Assembly (NCBI RefSeq): GCF_000012965.1
Contig: NC_007575.1
Coordinates: 744,001 to 808,000, forward strand
DNA length: 64,000 nt
Direction of reading: 5' to 3'
Source of the DNA: Sulfurimonas denitrificans DSM 1251
Lineage (GTDB): Bacteria; Campylobacterota; Campylobacteria; Campylobacterales; Sulfurimonadaceae
The translations under genes were made by a program, and so were the position numbers. Under the pieces are notes generated by a model, which saw only the letters and a program-made list of their open reading frames with translations, was not told the DNA's origin and searched no databases. Position 1 is the first letter of the stretch, and each line of letters opens with the position of its first letter. This document shows, one piece after another, positions 28,033 to 37,447 of this stretch.

Positions 28033-30845
28033 TTAGTTACTTTTTTTCTTAGGAGTTTTAGTTACATAGAACTGTTGATCTACGCCCTCTGGTAGATGCA
28101 CTCCACCGTTTATAAGGTCTATGATAGAGTTTTCGCTAAGGGCTACTCTAGTTTCTGTAACTGTAGTGCTAGCTGCGTTATCTGAGCTATTTGCTTGTGG
28201 TTGGCTATCTGACATAGTTTGGAGTTGGCTTAGAGTAACAATTTCTGTTGGCGTTCCCTCTATAGTTATAGAAGATAGAGATACTCCCTCTCCTGCGGTA
28301 ATACCAAGTTTAGTCTCAAGAGTTGCCAACATAGGGCTGCTTGTTATAGTTGTCTTAGGTGCTACAACTGTAGCAGCTACTGATGATGTAAAGTTTGTAT
28401 TTACCTGCGTGGTTACCTCTTTAGGAAGTTCTACTTTTACTGAGTTTGTGTTTACTATAGTTGTTACCACATCTGCTATCTTTTGAGCTTGAACTGGCGG
28501 AGTTACAACTGGAGGAGTTACTACAACAGGTGGATTTGATGAGCCGCCGTTGTTGTTTGAACTTTCGCCGTTGTTGCTACTCTCTGTTCCTTTATATATT
28601 TTCCAAGAAGTTACTTCATTTTGGGTTACTAAAATTGGATATTTATACTTACTATCCATAGTGCTATCTTCAGTTATATTCCATCTTTTATCTTCATCTT
28701 CTATAGCTGTTGTATATGTTGCTATATTCTGCATTTGTGTTGTTGTTTTTCCGTAAATATCAGCATCACTCATGCCTGTATTTACATCTTTATCGTAGTA
28801 TGAATGGGTAATCTCTCCTATATTATCATAACCCTTATCATCAACTCCAACAAGCCCTCCAAGAGTTGCACCAGTTCCTCCTTTTACACTAGTTGAACTA
28901 GAGTATGAGTTTGATATTGCAGAATAAGAATCATTCAATCCAACAAGCCCTCCAACAGTTGCACTATCTCCTCCTGATACAGATGCAGTTGAGTATGAGT
29001 TTGATATTGTTGAAGACCCATTAGATCCAACAAGCCCACCGATATATCCATTATTTCCTGTTACAGATCCAGTTGAGTATGAGTTTGATATTGAAGAATT
29101 ACTCCTACTAGATCCGACAAGCCCTCCTACATAACTCTTTCCTATAATACTTGCATCTACCACACCTATATTTTTAATAGTTGCTGAATATATGTGTCCA
29201 AAAAGACCTGCAAGCTGATCAGTAGGTTTATTTATATTTAAGTTTGAAACCGTATGACCTAGACCATCGAAGGCTCCCTGAAATGGATTCGAGCTAGTTC
29301 CAATAGCGCCCCAGTTATTATCATTTGTATCATAAAGAACTATATTAGCTCCTAGAGCGTAGTTTTTTGTATCATCGTCTAGTTCCATAGCTTGCATAGC
29401 AGTTGCATCTGTTACTACTGTCCAAACAGTTTGATCTACACCATCGTTATTTCCTAATTTTGTAATGAAATTATCTCCAGCTTTTAGGTTTATGGGAGCA
29501 TTTACATAGTAGTTTGCTTCTACACCTGATGTCTTTCCATCAGTAGAACTTTGTCCATAATAAAGTACTAATTTTCCATCCTCATTTGTTGCAGTGATTG
29601 ATTTGTTTATGTAGATATCCTTAGACGCTACTAGAGCAAGTGCAGTATCTGAATTCCATGAAATAGGTGCATTTACATATATATATTTCCCTCTTGAGTC
29701 CCTTCTGTAACTCCATCATTATGAGTAGATACATAAACAATTGCTATCGATTCGCTATTTAATTGTGTCTCAATAGTTGAAGCTTTTATTTTTGAATTAT
29801 CTTGACTACCAACAATTTCATACATACCATTACCACCACCATCATCAGTAAGTATAGTTTCTGTATCATCTGAAACGATTTCAAGATTATATGGATCTAA
29901 AAGCCAAGTATTTGCTTTTATGTTTATATCATCTGCAATGTCTAACTTTCTTCCACTCGTCTCTACAAACCCATCCTTAGCTTCAATAGTTCCAGCGACT
30001 TGAGCAGTTCCGCCATGAGCAAAAAGCTCTACCTTGCCTGTTATACCATCAATAGAGTTAGCTTCTATGATACCTGTGTTATTTACAACACCTTTTAGAA
30101 GTTCATTTACTGCATTTGTTGTTAAGTAAATCTCTCCGCCATCAGCGTAAATGGCACCTTTGTTCTCTACAAGTGCATCTAATACCCCTTTATCTACTCT
30201 TAGATTTACAAGTGAGTTTCCATTTAGGTTGATAGTTGCTTCACTAGCGCCTGTTAAAGTTACCTTTCCTCTTATGGCTGTGATAGTTCCATCATTTCTT
30301 ACACTATTTGCAAGAAGTGAAGCGTAACCGCCATCTGTAATGTTGATAGTTCCCATGTTGATAACGCTTGCTGTACTCTCGCCTGTAAAGTTATAGTTAC
30401 CTGCGTTAAAGTCTGCATCTGAGATATTTTTTGTTGTAGCTACAAGTCCAGCTGTGTTTATGCTTGCACTCTTGTTAAAAAGCACACCGTTTGAGTTTAG
30501 TATCCAAACTTGTCCGTTTGCGTTTAGTGCTCCCTCTATTACACTTCTCTCATTTCCAACTACACGGTTAAGAGCGATAGCATTTACATTTGGCTGAGCA
30601 AAATTAACTGTCTCATTTGCACCGATAGAGAAGTTTTGCCAGTTGATGGTGGCTTTTTGGGAGCTTTGGGTTATGTTGGTGGCTGAGCCGCTTTGAGAGA
30701 TGTTTGCAACACCGCTTGTTACTACTCCGCCTGTCGGCGAAGCTGAAAGTATTGTGATACTTCCTATTAAAGCAGAGACGACTAAGCTAATCTTTCCGCC
30801 TTTTAGGATGCGAAATCGTGAGCTAAAATCTGGATTGTACTTCAT
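28033..30845 (-). pseudogene. tpsA filamentous-hemagglutinin-type exoprotein, interrupted by frameshift (possibly phase-variable)
   Basis: Secreted exoprotein of the two-partner system. From ATG 30845 (RBS AAGGAAA) the frame gives 390 residues: a signal peptide and the haemagglutination-activity TPS domain with QKATINWQNFSIG, NQVWILNSNGVLF-like sequence and ASINTAGLVATT. It stops at 29673. Removing one AT from the (AT)5 tract at 29677-29686 restores NIYVNAPISWNSDT and joins the frame that runs to 28033, giving 936 residues. The distal part has GLUG-type repeats (GGLVGSN, NSYSTGSV) and a Pro/Val-rich region. No other stop lies in the joined frame, so the gene is young-broken, switched off, or misread. 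Confidence 0.85.
29677..29686. repeat. (AT)5 dinucleotide tract inside tpsA
   Basis: Five AT units at the exact point where tpsA changes frame. Four units would restore the full reading frame. Such tracts are prone to slippage, a known basis of phase variation in surface proteins. Confidence 0.85.
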
Positions 30846-30872
30846 GATATTTCCTTGTAAAAATTTTATAAA

Positions 30873-30878
30873 ACTATA
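30873..30878 (-). promoter_or_regulatory. Candidate -10 element of tpsA
   Basis: Minus-strand TATAGT, 28 bp before the tpsA ATG and 7 bp from the last GACTTT heptamer, so heptamer 3 would occupy the -35 position, as in PhoB-type activation. Confidence 0.45.
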
Positions 30879-30884
30879 ACATCC

Positions 30885-30924
30885 AAAAGTCTTTGCAAAG
30901 TCTTTGCAAAGTCGCCACAAAGTC
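30885..30924 (-). promoter_or_regulatory. Four 11-bp-spaced direct heptamers (Pho-box-like regulator site)
   Basis: On the minus strand the order is GACTTTG-tggc-GACTTTG-caaa-GACTTTG-caaa-GACTTTT (plus positions 30918-30924, 30907-30913, 30896-30902, 30885-30891). Heptamers with 4-bp spacers and an 11-bp period are the architecture bound by PhoB/OmpR-type regulators. The site lies between tpsA and an OmpR-type response regulator gene, so that regulator is the obvious candidate ligand. Confidence 0.7.
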
Positions 30925-30954
30925 ACAAATAAATAAAATTCAAAAACTATTGGA

Positions 30955-30960
30955 TATAAT
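30955..30960 (+). promoter_or_regulatory. Candidate -10 element of the response regulator gene
   Basis: TATAAT in the context TGGATATAATCG, 34 bp before the preferred TTG start. The direct heptamers lie 30-70 bp upstream of it, so autoregulation is possible. Confidence 0.5.
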
Positions 30961-30993
30961 CGCTCTCTTTAGATAAATATGGAGGGTATTGTT

Positions 30994-31671
30994 TTGGTAG
31001 AATTTAAAAATTTTTGTGTTTTATATGCAGAAGACGACTTAGAAGTTCAAGCAAATATCTCAAAGATTTTATCTTTGCTTTTTTTAAAAGTACATGTAGC
31101 ATCAGATGGAGAAGAGGCACTTGAGCTTTTTAAAAAAAACAATATTCATATAATTATTACAGATTATGAGATGCCTAGAGTAGATGGTTATAAATTTATC
31201 TTAAAAATAAGAGAGATGTCACAAACAATCCCTATAGTAGTTTTAAGCAGTCATACTCAAAAAGAGAAGCTTATGAACTGCATTCCCTTAAAATTGATAG
31301 AGTATCTTGAAAAACCGATTATTTACGAAAAACTTTTACAAACTTTAAAAAAGTGTGTAAAAGAGATAAAAAACAGTGCTGATGTTGAAGTTATGATAGG
31401 TGAGGATATTTTTTATAACATTGAATCAAATCATATTCAAAAAAATGCTAAAACACTCAAACTGACTGCTTTAGAGATGAGAGCGTTTGAGTACATGTTT
31501 AGCAAAAAAAACATACTTGTATCTAATGAAGAGTTGGGTTTTTATGTATATGACAGCCATGACTATAGTGTCGGTGCCATAAAAAACATCATCTATAGAC
31601 TCAGAAAGAAACTAGGAAGAGAGTTTATGCAAAACCACAAAGATATTGGGTATATCTTAAAGAGTCTCTAA
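30994..31671 (+). CDS. OmpR/PhoB-type response regulator
   Basis: Two-component response regulator. The receiver domain (about 1-120) shows the acidic pair in YAEDDLE, the phospho-acceptor Asp in ITDYEMPRVDG, the switch Ser in VVLSSH and the conserved K in LEKPI. A winged-helix DNA-binding domain follows (about 135-222) with LTALEMRAFEYM and IIYRLRKKLG. I prefer TTG 30994 (GGAGGG 7 nt upstream, 225 residues) over ATG 30979, which has no RBS. The kinase gene follows after one base. It is divergent from tpsA and probably controls it. Confidence 0.88.
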   Translation: MVEFKNFCVLYAEDDLEVQANISKILSLLFLKVHVASDGEEALELFKKNNIHIIITDYEMPRVDGYKFILKIREMSQTIPIVVLSSHTQKEKLMNCIPLKLIEYLEKPIIYEKLLQTLKKCVKEIKNSADVEVMIGEDIFYNIESNHIQKNAKTLKLTALEMRAFEYMFSKKNILVSNEELGFYVYDSHDYSVGAIKNIIYRLRKKLGREFMQNHKDIGYILKSL

Positions 31672-31672
31672 A

Positions 31673-33523
31673 ATGAAGAGCCTTCTTTTTCTCATACTCT
31701 TTGGCAGTTTGATACATGCAAATGTTTTTTATATTGGTGATGAGAAGATTGACAAAGCCTCTCTTTTTGAAGTCTCTACAACTTACATAGATGAAAACTC
31801 AAGTAAAAACATAGAAGATATAAAAAAATGTGAGTTTCAAGAGTTAAAACAGAACAATTTTAAAGCAAAAAAACATCGTATTTGGATTAATTTTTCACTG
31901 CACAACACAAGTGAGAGTGAAAAAGAGATTTATCTTGAGAACTCTAAGCCTGGGATTGATGTAGTTGATGTTTACATGTACAAAGATGATGTTTTACTCA
32001 AAATCATTGAACTAGGTGACTTGAGAGATAAAAAAGATAGAGAGCTTCAAACTAGAAAAAGTGCTTTTATACTCAAGCTAGAACCACAAAGCAAGTATGA
32101 TTTTTTTGTTATGCATGAGAGCTATGGAAGTATATCAACTATTTGGTCTATCCAAATACGACAATATTTTGAAGAGATGAGAAGTATAGAAAATGGAGTT
32201 TGGGGTTTAGTTTCAGGTGTCATCATAACACTGTGTCTTTATAACTTGATGCTATTTTTTGCTACAAGAGAGTTGGCATTTTTAAGTTATGTTGGTATGT
32301 CTTTGTCGCTGTTGGTTTACCAGCTAAACATAAATGGTGTTCTTTACCAGTTTTTAGGCAATGTCAACTTGCAATACCTCAATAATCTAAGCTGGTTCAT
32401 AGGTTTTTTAAGTTTAGTTTTTTCTATACTTTTTCCATTGCAATTTTTTAAACCATCAAAAAAAACTTTTATATTTAAGTACCTTGTATTTATGCTTTTT
32501 GTTTATATGTCTATAACGTTGCTTTATGCCTTTGCATTTGAATATCCTGAGTTAAGATACTATACAAAGTACACCGATATAGCAGCATTTATGCTTATAC
32601 CGAGTTTAATTGGCACTTCTATATGGGCTTTAAAAAAGAAGCTCTCCGGAGCTATCTTTTACCTTTTTGGGCAAGTTGTTTATCTCTCTGCACTTCTTTA
32701 TGTTTTTATGATAACAATAGGCTATTTTAAGATGTTTGAGAGTATCTGGCTACTTCTTCCAATAGGTATAACTTTTGATGCACTGTTTTTACTTCTTGCT
32801 CTTTTTGCAAAACTTCAAGAGATAAACAAAGAGAAAAAAGAAAATGAAGAGCTCATTATCTCACAAGCAAGATTTACAGCCATGGGACAAACTATAGCAA
32901 ATATGACGCATCAGTGGAAAACTCCCATTTCTCAACTAGGTTCTCAAATCTTTTTACTAGAAGCTACGCATGAAATAGATAAAACAAACTTTGCTACAAT
33001 CTGGGCTCAAACTCTACCAAAAATGAAAGAGAGCATTGTGTATCTCAAAGATACCATAAATGATATATATAACTTTTACTCAAGCCCTTTGCAAAAAGAG
33101 AAGTTTAGCTTCAAAGATGAGATAGAGTCTCTCTTGAGAATACTCCATGATGAAATCACATCCAATAAGATAAGTCTAATCAAAGATATCGATGACTTAA
33201 ACTACTACTCTTATAGAAGCAGTTTTTTAAATGTCCTGATGATTATTTTAGAAAATAGTATCTATCAACTCACTCACTTTAAAGATAAAGACAGAGTGAT
33301 AAAAATATCTCTAAAAAAACTAGAGCATAAGATAAAAATAGATATAGAAGATAACGGAGGCGGACTAAAACAGAGTGATTTAAAGAAGTTGTTTGATTCG
33401 TATTTTAGCTCTAAAAAAGGAGCAGGCAGCGGTGTTGGCTTAGTTCTTGCAAAAAAGTTGTTAGATGAGAGACTAAAAGGGACAATTGAAGCAAAAAAAC
33501 ACTCATGTAGGCATAGTTTTTAG
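31673..33523 (+). CDS. 7TMR-DISM sensor histidine kinase, frameshifted at its 3' end
   Basis: Membrane sensor kinase partnered with the regulator just upstream. Domains in order: signal peptide (1-16), periplasmic 7TMR-DISMED2-type sensor (about 18-165), seven transmembrane helices (about 175-385), dimerisation region with phospho-acceptor His in ANMTHQWKTP, and HATPase with DNGGGLK and GSGVGLVLAKKLL. The reading frame ends at 33523 with HSCRHSF. With one A removed from the A7 tract at 33493-33499 it continues THVGIVFSITLPLENVE to a stop at 33552-33554 (626 residues). The lost piece is the last HATPase strand, so activity may be reduced. Confidence 0.87.
   Translation: MKSLLFLILFGSLIHANVFYIGDEKIDKASLFEVSTTYIDENSSKNIEDIKKCEFQELKQNNFKAKKHRIWINFSLHNTSESEKEIYLENSKPGIDVVDVYMYKDDVLLKIIELGDLRDKKDRELQTRKSAFILKLEPQSKYDFFVMHESYGSISTIWSIQIRQYFEEMRSIENGVWGLVSGVIITLCLYNLMLFFATRELAFLSYVGMSLSLLVYQLNINGVLYQFLGNVNLQYLNNLSWFIGFLSLVFSILFPLQFFKPSKKTFIFKYLVFMLFVYMSITLLYAFAFEYPELRYYTKYTDIAAFMLIPSLIGTSIWALKKKLSGAIFYLFGQVVYLSALLYVFMITIGYFKMFESIWLLLPIGITFDALFLLLALFAKLQEINKEKKENEELIISQARFTAMGQTIANMTHQWKTPISQLGSQIFLLEATHEIDKTNFATIWAQTLPKMKESIVYLKDTINDIYNFYSSPLQKEKFSFKDEIESLLRILHDEITSNKISLIKDIDDLNYYSYRSSFLNVLMIILENSIYQLTHFKDKDRVIKISLKKLEHKIKIDIEDNGGGLKQSDLKKLFDSYFSSKKGAGSGVGLVLAKKLLDERLKGTIEAKKHSCRHSF
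33493..33499 (+). repeat. A7 homopolymer at the kinase frameshift
   Basis: Seven A residues at the point where the kinase frame departs from the family-like C-terminus. Six A residues would restore the longer frame ending at 33554. Confidence 0.7.
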
Positions 33524-33620
33524 TATAACTTTACCTTTAGAAAATGTAGAGTAATAATTTTAATTTTGATTAATTGGTTTTGCAAGTCGAAAGAATTTTT
33601 AAGTTATAAAAAAATTGGGA

Positions 33621-33626
33621 TACAAT
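33621..33626 (+). promoter_or_regulatory. Candidate -10 element of pgaB
   Basis: TACAAT in the context GGGATACAATATC, 49 bp before the preferred pgaB ATG. No -35 box is evident. Confidence 0.35.
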
Positions 33627-33674
33627 ATCAGACTTGATTATAGCTATATTAAAGAGTGCTGGAGTAGATACCCT

Positions 33675-35696
33675 ATGTTAAAACCAATGTTAAAATTAAT
33701 TTTTGTGTTCGTGTTAGTTGTAGCCAATTCAGTTATGGCAAATGAGCTTCCAACTCTGTGTAGCAGAGATAGAAATGTTAATGAGTTTACAGTGCTTAGC
33801 TATCACGAGATAGCCGCAAAAGGCGAAACGCTAAACTCAACTTATACAGTTACTCCAGAGAATTTTGAAGAGCAGATACGCTTTCTTATAGATAATGGAT
33901 ATCATTTTGTTAGTGTAGATGATATTTTAGAGTATAGAAAAAATAAGAGACCTCTCTTAGATAAGGCTGTTTTACTCACATTTGATGATGGATATCAATC
34001 TGTTTATGAAAATGCTTTTCCAATCATAAAAAAATACAAAATCCCTACCGTTGTAGCAGTTGTTGGCAGTTGGTTAAAGTCAAAAGAGAGAGTTGATTTT
34101 GATGGGCATATGATAGATAGAAGCAAGTTTTTAAGCAAAGAAGAGATAAAAGAGATGATTTCTAGCGGTTTGGTAGAGATTGCAAGTCATACATACGCTT
34201 TGCATAAAGGAATAGTTGGAAATCCACAAGGAAACAAGCTTCCAGCTGTAAAAGCTAGAGAGTGGCTAGAAGATAAAGAGACTTATGAAAGTGAGAGAAG
34301 TTATGAGAAACGTGTCCATGATGATTTGCTCCAAAGTGCTACATTTTTAAAAAACTATACAGAGCAAAGACCTCGTGTAATTGTCTGGCCTTATGGTTAC
34401 TACAATAAAAAAGCTACTAAAATTGCCGAGAAATTAGGAATGTTTATCGGACTAACACTCGATGATGGAAGCAATACAAAAAATACGCCACTAAATGCCT
34501 TAAGACGAATATTGGTTGAGGGGAAAATGGATATTGCTGATTTGAAGTTGGCAATGGCGATAAGAGATGCAAACTTTACAGATGATGCAAGAGCTACAAA
34601 AGCTGCGCATATAGATTTGGATTATATCTATGATGAAGACCTACAACAAAGAGAAAAAAATCTCGATGCTTTATTAGACCGTATAAATAACTTGGGAGTA
34701 AACACAGTCTATCTTCAAGCTTTTGGAGACCCTGATGCTAATGGTGCGGCAGATTTTGTATATTTTGCAAATCGACATGTACCAATGCGTGCAGATTTTT
34801 TCAACAGAGTCTCTTGGCAGATAAAAACTAGAACACAGGTAAGTAGAGTTTATGCTTGGATGCCTATGATTGCGTGGCAACTTCCAGCAGAAAATCCAGC
34901 CTCAAAAGATATGGTAGTTACACTTCAAGTAGATCCAACACACTTAAATATGGGCTATCCACGACTCTCACCATTTTCTGCTAGAGCACAAAAAGTGATA
35001 AAAGAGATTTATGAGGATTTGGCAAAATCAACTTTTATAGATGGTATTTTATTTCATGATGATGTTACTCTCTCTGATTATGAGGATGATAGCAAAGCAG
35101 CAAGAGCGCAGTACAAAAAATGGGGATTATCTCAAAGTGTTAATGGGATAAGAGCAGATAAAGTGCAATTTGCAAAGTGGACTAAACTAAAAACCGAGTA
35201 TTTGGATGATTTTGCAATGGAGCTTGCTCAAATATTAAGAGATGAGCAACCGGGAATAAAAACAGCACGTAATCTATATGCACAAGTAGCTCTTGATGAG
35301 AATGCAAAAGAGTGGTACGCTCAATCACTAAGTGAATCGATAAAAAAATATGACTACACAGCGATTATGGCGATGCCATATATGGAACAAGCTGAGAATC
35401 ATATAGAGTTTTATAACAATATTGTAAAACATGTAAAAGAGGATGAATGTGGATTAGAGCGTACCGTTATGGAGCTTCAAAGCGTGGATTGGAGAAAAAA
35501 TAGTGAGCCCATTTCATCAAAAGAGCTTAGCCAAACTATAGAGCATCTTTATAATTTAGGAGTTCATCATATTGCATATTATCCAGACAATCTCTATAAA
35601 AATGTTCCTAATGTTGATGTTATAAGAGAAGATTTTGCAAAAAAAGATTTGCGAATGTATGATTTAACACAGAGTTTTACTACACCAAACAACTAG
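33675..35696 (+). CDS. pgaB: Poly-beta-1,6-N-acetyl-D-glucosamine N-deacetylase PgaB
   Basis: Periplasmic enzyme that partly de-N-acetylates PNAG before export, needed for biofilm polymer. With ATG 33675 (GGAG upstream) it has 673 residues. It carries an SPase-I-type signal peptide (ends NSVMA, no lipobox, unlike E. coli PgaB) and a CE4 deacetylase domain with LTFDDGY and ASHTYALH metal-binding motifs plus VWPYG. The C-terminal glycoside-hydrolase-like domain contains LDALLDRINNLGVNTVYLQA. The longer frame from 33615 has no RBS. It leads pgaBCD. Confidence 0.9.
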   Translation: MLKPMLKLIFVFVLVVANSVMANELPTLCSRDRNVNEFTVLSYHEIAAKGETLNSTYTVTPENFEEQIRFLIDNGYHFVSVDDILEYRKNKRPLLDKAVLLTFDDGYQSVYENAFPIIKKYKIPTVVAVVGSWLKSKERVDFDGHMIDRSKFLSKEEIKEMISSGLVEIASHTYALHKGIVGNPQGNKLPAVKAREWLEDKETYESERSYEKRVHDDLLQSATFLKNYTEQRPRVIVWPYGYYNKKATKIAEKLGMFIGLTLDDGSNTKNTPLNALRRILVEGKMDIADLKLAMAIRDANFTDDARATKAAHIDLDYIYDEDLQQREKNLDALLDRINNLGVNTVYLQAFGDPDANGAADFVYFANRHVPMRADFFNRVSWQIKTRTQVSRVYAWMPMIAWQLPAENPASKDMVVTLQVDPTHLNMGYPRLSPFSARAQKVIKEIYEDLAKSTFIDGILFHDDVTLSDYEDDSKAARAQYKKWGLSQSVNGIRADKVQFAKWTKLKTEYLDDFAMELAQILRDEQPGIKTARNLYAQVALDENAKEWYAQSLSESIKKYDYTAIMAMPYMEQAENHIEFYNNIVKHVKEDECGLERTVMELQSVDWRKNSEPISSKELSQTIEHLYNLGVHHIAYYPDNLYKNVPNVDVIREDFAKKDLRMYDLTQSFTTPNN

Positions 35697-35705
35697 GAGT
35701 AGTTT

Positions 35706-37007
35706 ATGGAAACATTTTTTATCTGGTGGCACTATATCTGGCATGCAATGCTTGGATATGTGTTTTACTATCCGCTTTTTATGTCAACTCTGTGGATGAT
35801 AGGTGCGATATTTTTTTATTATAAGAGTGAAAAGCGATATGTAGAGCAGAGTATCCCAGAGTTGAGAGAGAATGAGAGTTGGGCAGGAGTCTCTATTTTA
35901 ATTCCTTGCTATAACGAGGGAGAAAATGCTATTGAGACAATTACTTATGCTCTTGATGTAATATATCCAGAGTTTGAAGTAATAGCTATAAATGATGGAA
36001 GCAAAGATGATACTTTGGATATATTGCTCTCTTTGGCAAAAGACAATCCAAGATTAAAAGTTGTAAATCTAGCACAAAATCAAGGTAAAGCATTGGCTCT
36101 TCAAGCTGGCTCACTTGTAGCAAAACATGAGTTTTTGGTTTGTATAGATGGAGATGCACTCATTGATCCATACTGCCTTTATTGGATGGCTAAACACTTT
36201 ATTCGTTATCCAGAAGTTGCAGCTGTTACAGGCAATCCAAGAATAAGGAACCGCACAAGCCTTCTTGGTAAGATACAAGTAGGAGAATTCTCCTCTATAG
36301 TAGGTATGATAAAGCGTGCACAGCGTAGTTTTGGGAGGCTATTTACAGTTTCTGGTGTAATTACTGGTTTTAGAAAATCTGCTGTTCATGAGGTTGGTTA
36401 TTGGAGTCCTGATATGCTAACAGAAGATATTGATATTACATGGAAGTTGCAAAGAAATGGTTGGGATGTTCGTTTTGAGCCTAAATCTTTAGTGTGGATT
36501 TTGATGCCAGAGACGATTAAAGGGTTGTGGAAACAGCGTCTGCGATGGGCTATGGGTGGTGCACAGGTTATGTTTAAAAACTTTAAAGTTCTATTTTTGT
36601 ATAAACAGACGCATCTTTGGGGGCTTATGATAGAGTTGCTTCTTAGTATGGTTTGGGCATATACAATGGTTTTAGTAATTTTAGTTTGGATTTTTGGACT
36701 GCTCTTTCCTATTGGGTATCTTGCGCCAAGCGAATCTCCAATTTTGCCAGATCAAGGGAGCGTTATCTTGATTGGTGCATGTTTGGTGCAGTTTGGAGTA
36801 AGCAAGTGGCTTGATGGACACTATGATGAAGGTCTGGGAAAAAATTATTTTTGGATGATATGGTATCCATTTGCTTTTTGGTTTTTAAATCTCTTTACGG
36901 CAGTTGCAGCCCTTCCAAAGGTTCTCTTTGGTAAAAAAGGTCGTGCTAGATGGGTTAGCCCTGATAGAGGGGTGCATCAACAATCCACAAAGAGTAAAAA
37001 GGGATAG
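35706..37007 (+). CDS. pgaC: Poly-beta-1,6-N-acetyl-D-glucosamine synthase PgaC (GT2)
   Basis: Processive family-2 glycosyltransferase that polymerises UDP-GlcNAc in the inner membrane. The 433-residue protein has N-terminal transmembrane helices (about 10-38) and the GT-A core with ILIPCYNEGENA, AINDGSKDD, CIDGDALIDP and the catalytic TEDIDITWKLQ. The processive-enzyme motif is QRLRWAMGG, and C-terminal membrane helices follow. It starts 9 nt after pgaB, and pgaD follows after 2 nt. Confidence 0.95.
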   Translation: METFFIWWHYIWHAMLGYVFYYPLFMSTLWMIGAIFFYYKSEKRYVEQSIPELRENESWAGVSILIPCYNEGENAIETITYALDVIYPEFEVIAINDGSKDDTLDILLSLAKDNPRLKVVNLAQNQGKALALQAGSLVAKHEFLVCIDGDALIDPYCLYWMAKHFIRYPEVAAVTGNPRIRNRTSLLGKIQVGEFSSIVGMIKRAQRSFGRLFTVSGVITGFRKSAVHEVGYWSPDMLTEDIDITWKLQRNGWDVRFEPKSLVWILMPETIKGLWKQRLRWAMGGAQVMFKNFKVLFLYKQTHLWGLMIELLLSMVWAYTMVLVILVWIFGLLFPIGYLAPSESPILPDQGSVILIGACLVQFGVSKWLDGHYDEGLGKNYFWMIWYPFAFWFLNLFTAVAALPKVLFGKKGRARWVSPDRGVHQQSTKSKKG

Positions 37008-37009
37008 AG

Positions 37010-37447
37010 ATGAAGAAGAAAAAAACTTTAATTATCAATCAACGCCATGAGTTGCCTTTTTCAAAAAAAATTGGCTGGGACATAGTAACTATTTTGCTGT
37101 GGGCTGGTTGGATATATTTGTGGAAGCCTTTACTGATAGTTTTTTATAACATTGTTACTCTTGATGCGCATGTAGATGAGATATCAAAAGTAATTTTTGA
37201 TGAGATATCAGCAGTTACGGTTGAACATGCTCTGCTTATGCTCGTTGCAACACCCACCGTTTTGTTTATTTTGTCGTGGTTAAATCGCCACGTTGCTCCT
37301 AGTGAGCATTTTATTTATAAGTTTGATGAGTATGCTAACTATTTTAAGGTAGATAGCACAAAACTGCGAGAAACAATGGACTCTCAACTAATTACAATCT
37401 ATCATGACGACAACGGTCATATTGCAAATATTGAAAATAAGATTTAG
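37010..37447 (+). CDS. pgaD: PgaD-like accessory protein
   Basis: A 145-residue small membrane protein with two hydrophobic helices (about 22-45 and 72-93) and a cytosolic tail. Size, topology and position after pgaC match PgaD, which joins PgaC to form the c-di-GMP-responsive PNAG synthase. Sequence conservation of PgaD is low, so context carries much of the call. It overlaps the convergent flavoprotein gene by 4 nt. No pgaA follows. Confidence 0.8.
   Translation: MKKKKTLIINQRHELPFSKKIGWDIVTILLWAGWIYLWKPLLIVFYNIVTLDAHVDEISKVIFDEISAVTVEHALLMLVATPTVLFILSWLNRHVAPSEHFIYKFDEYANYFKVDSTKLRETMDSQLITIYHDDNGHIANIENKI

Noticed and set aside
29398-29672. Apparent non-coding gap between two separate hemagglutinin-type genes
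   Set aside because: The segment is coding in the same frame as the distal part; the two parts are one tpsA gene with a frameshift at 29677-29686.
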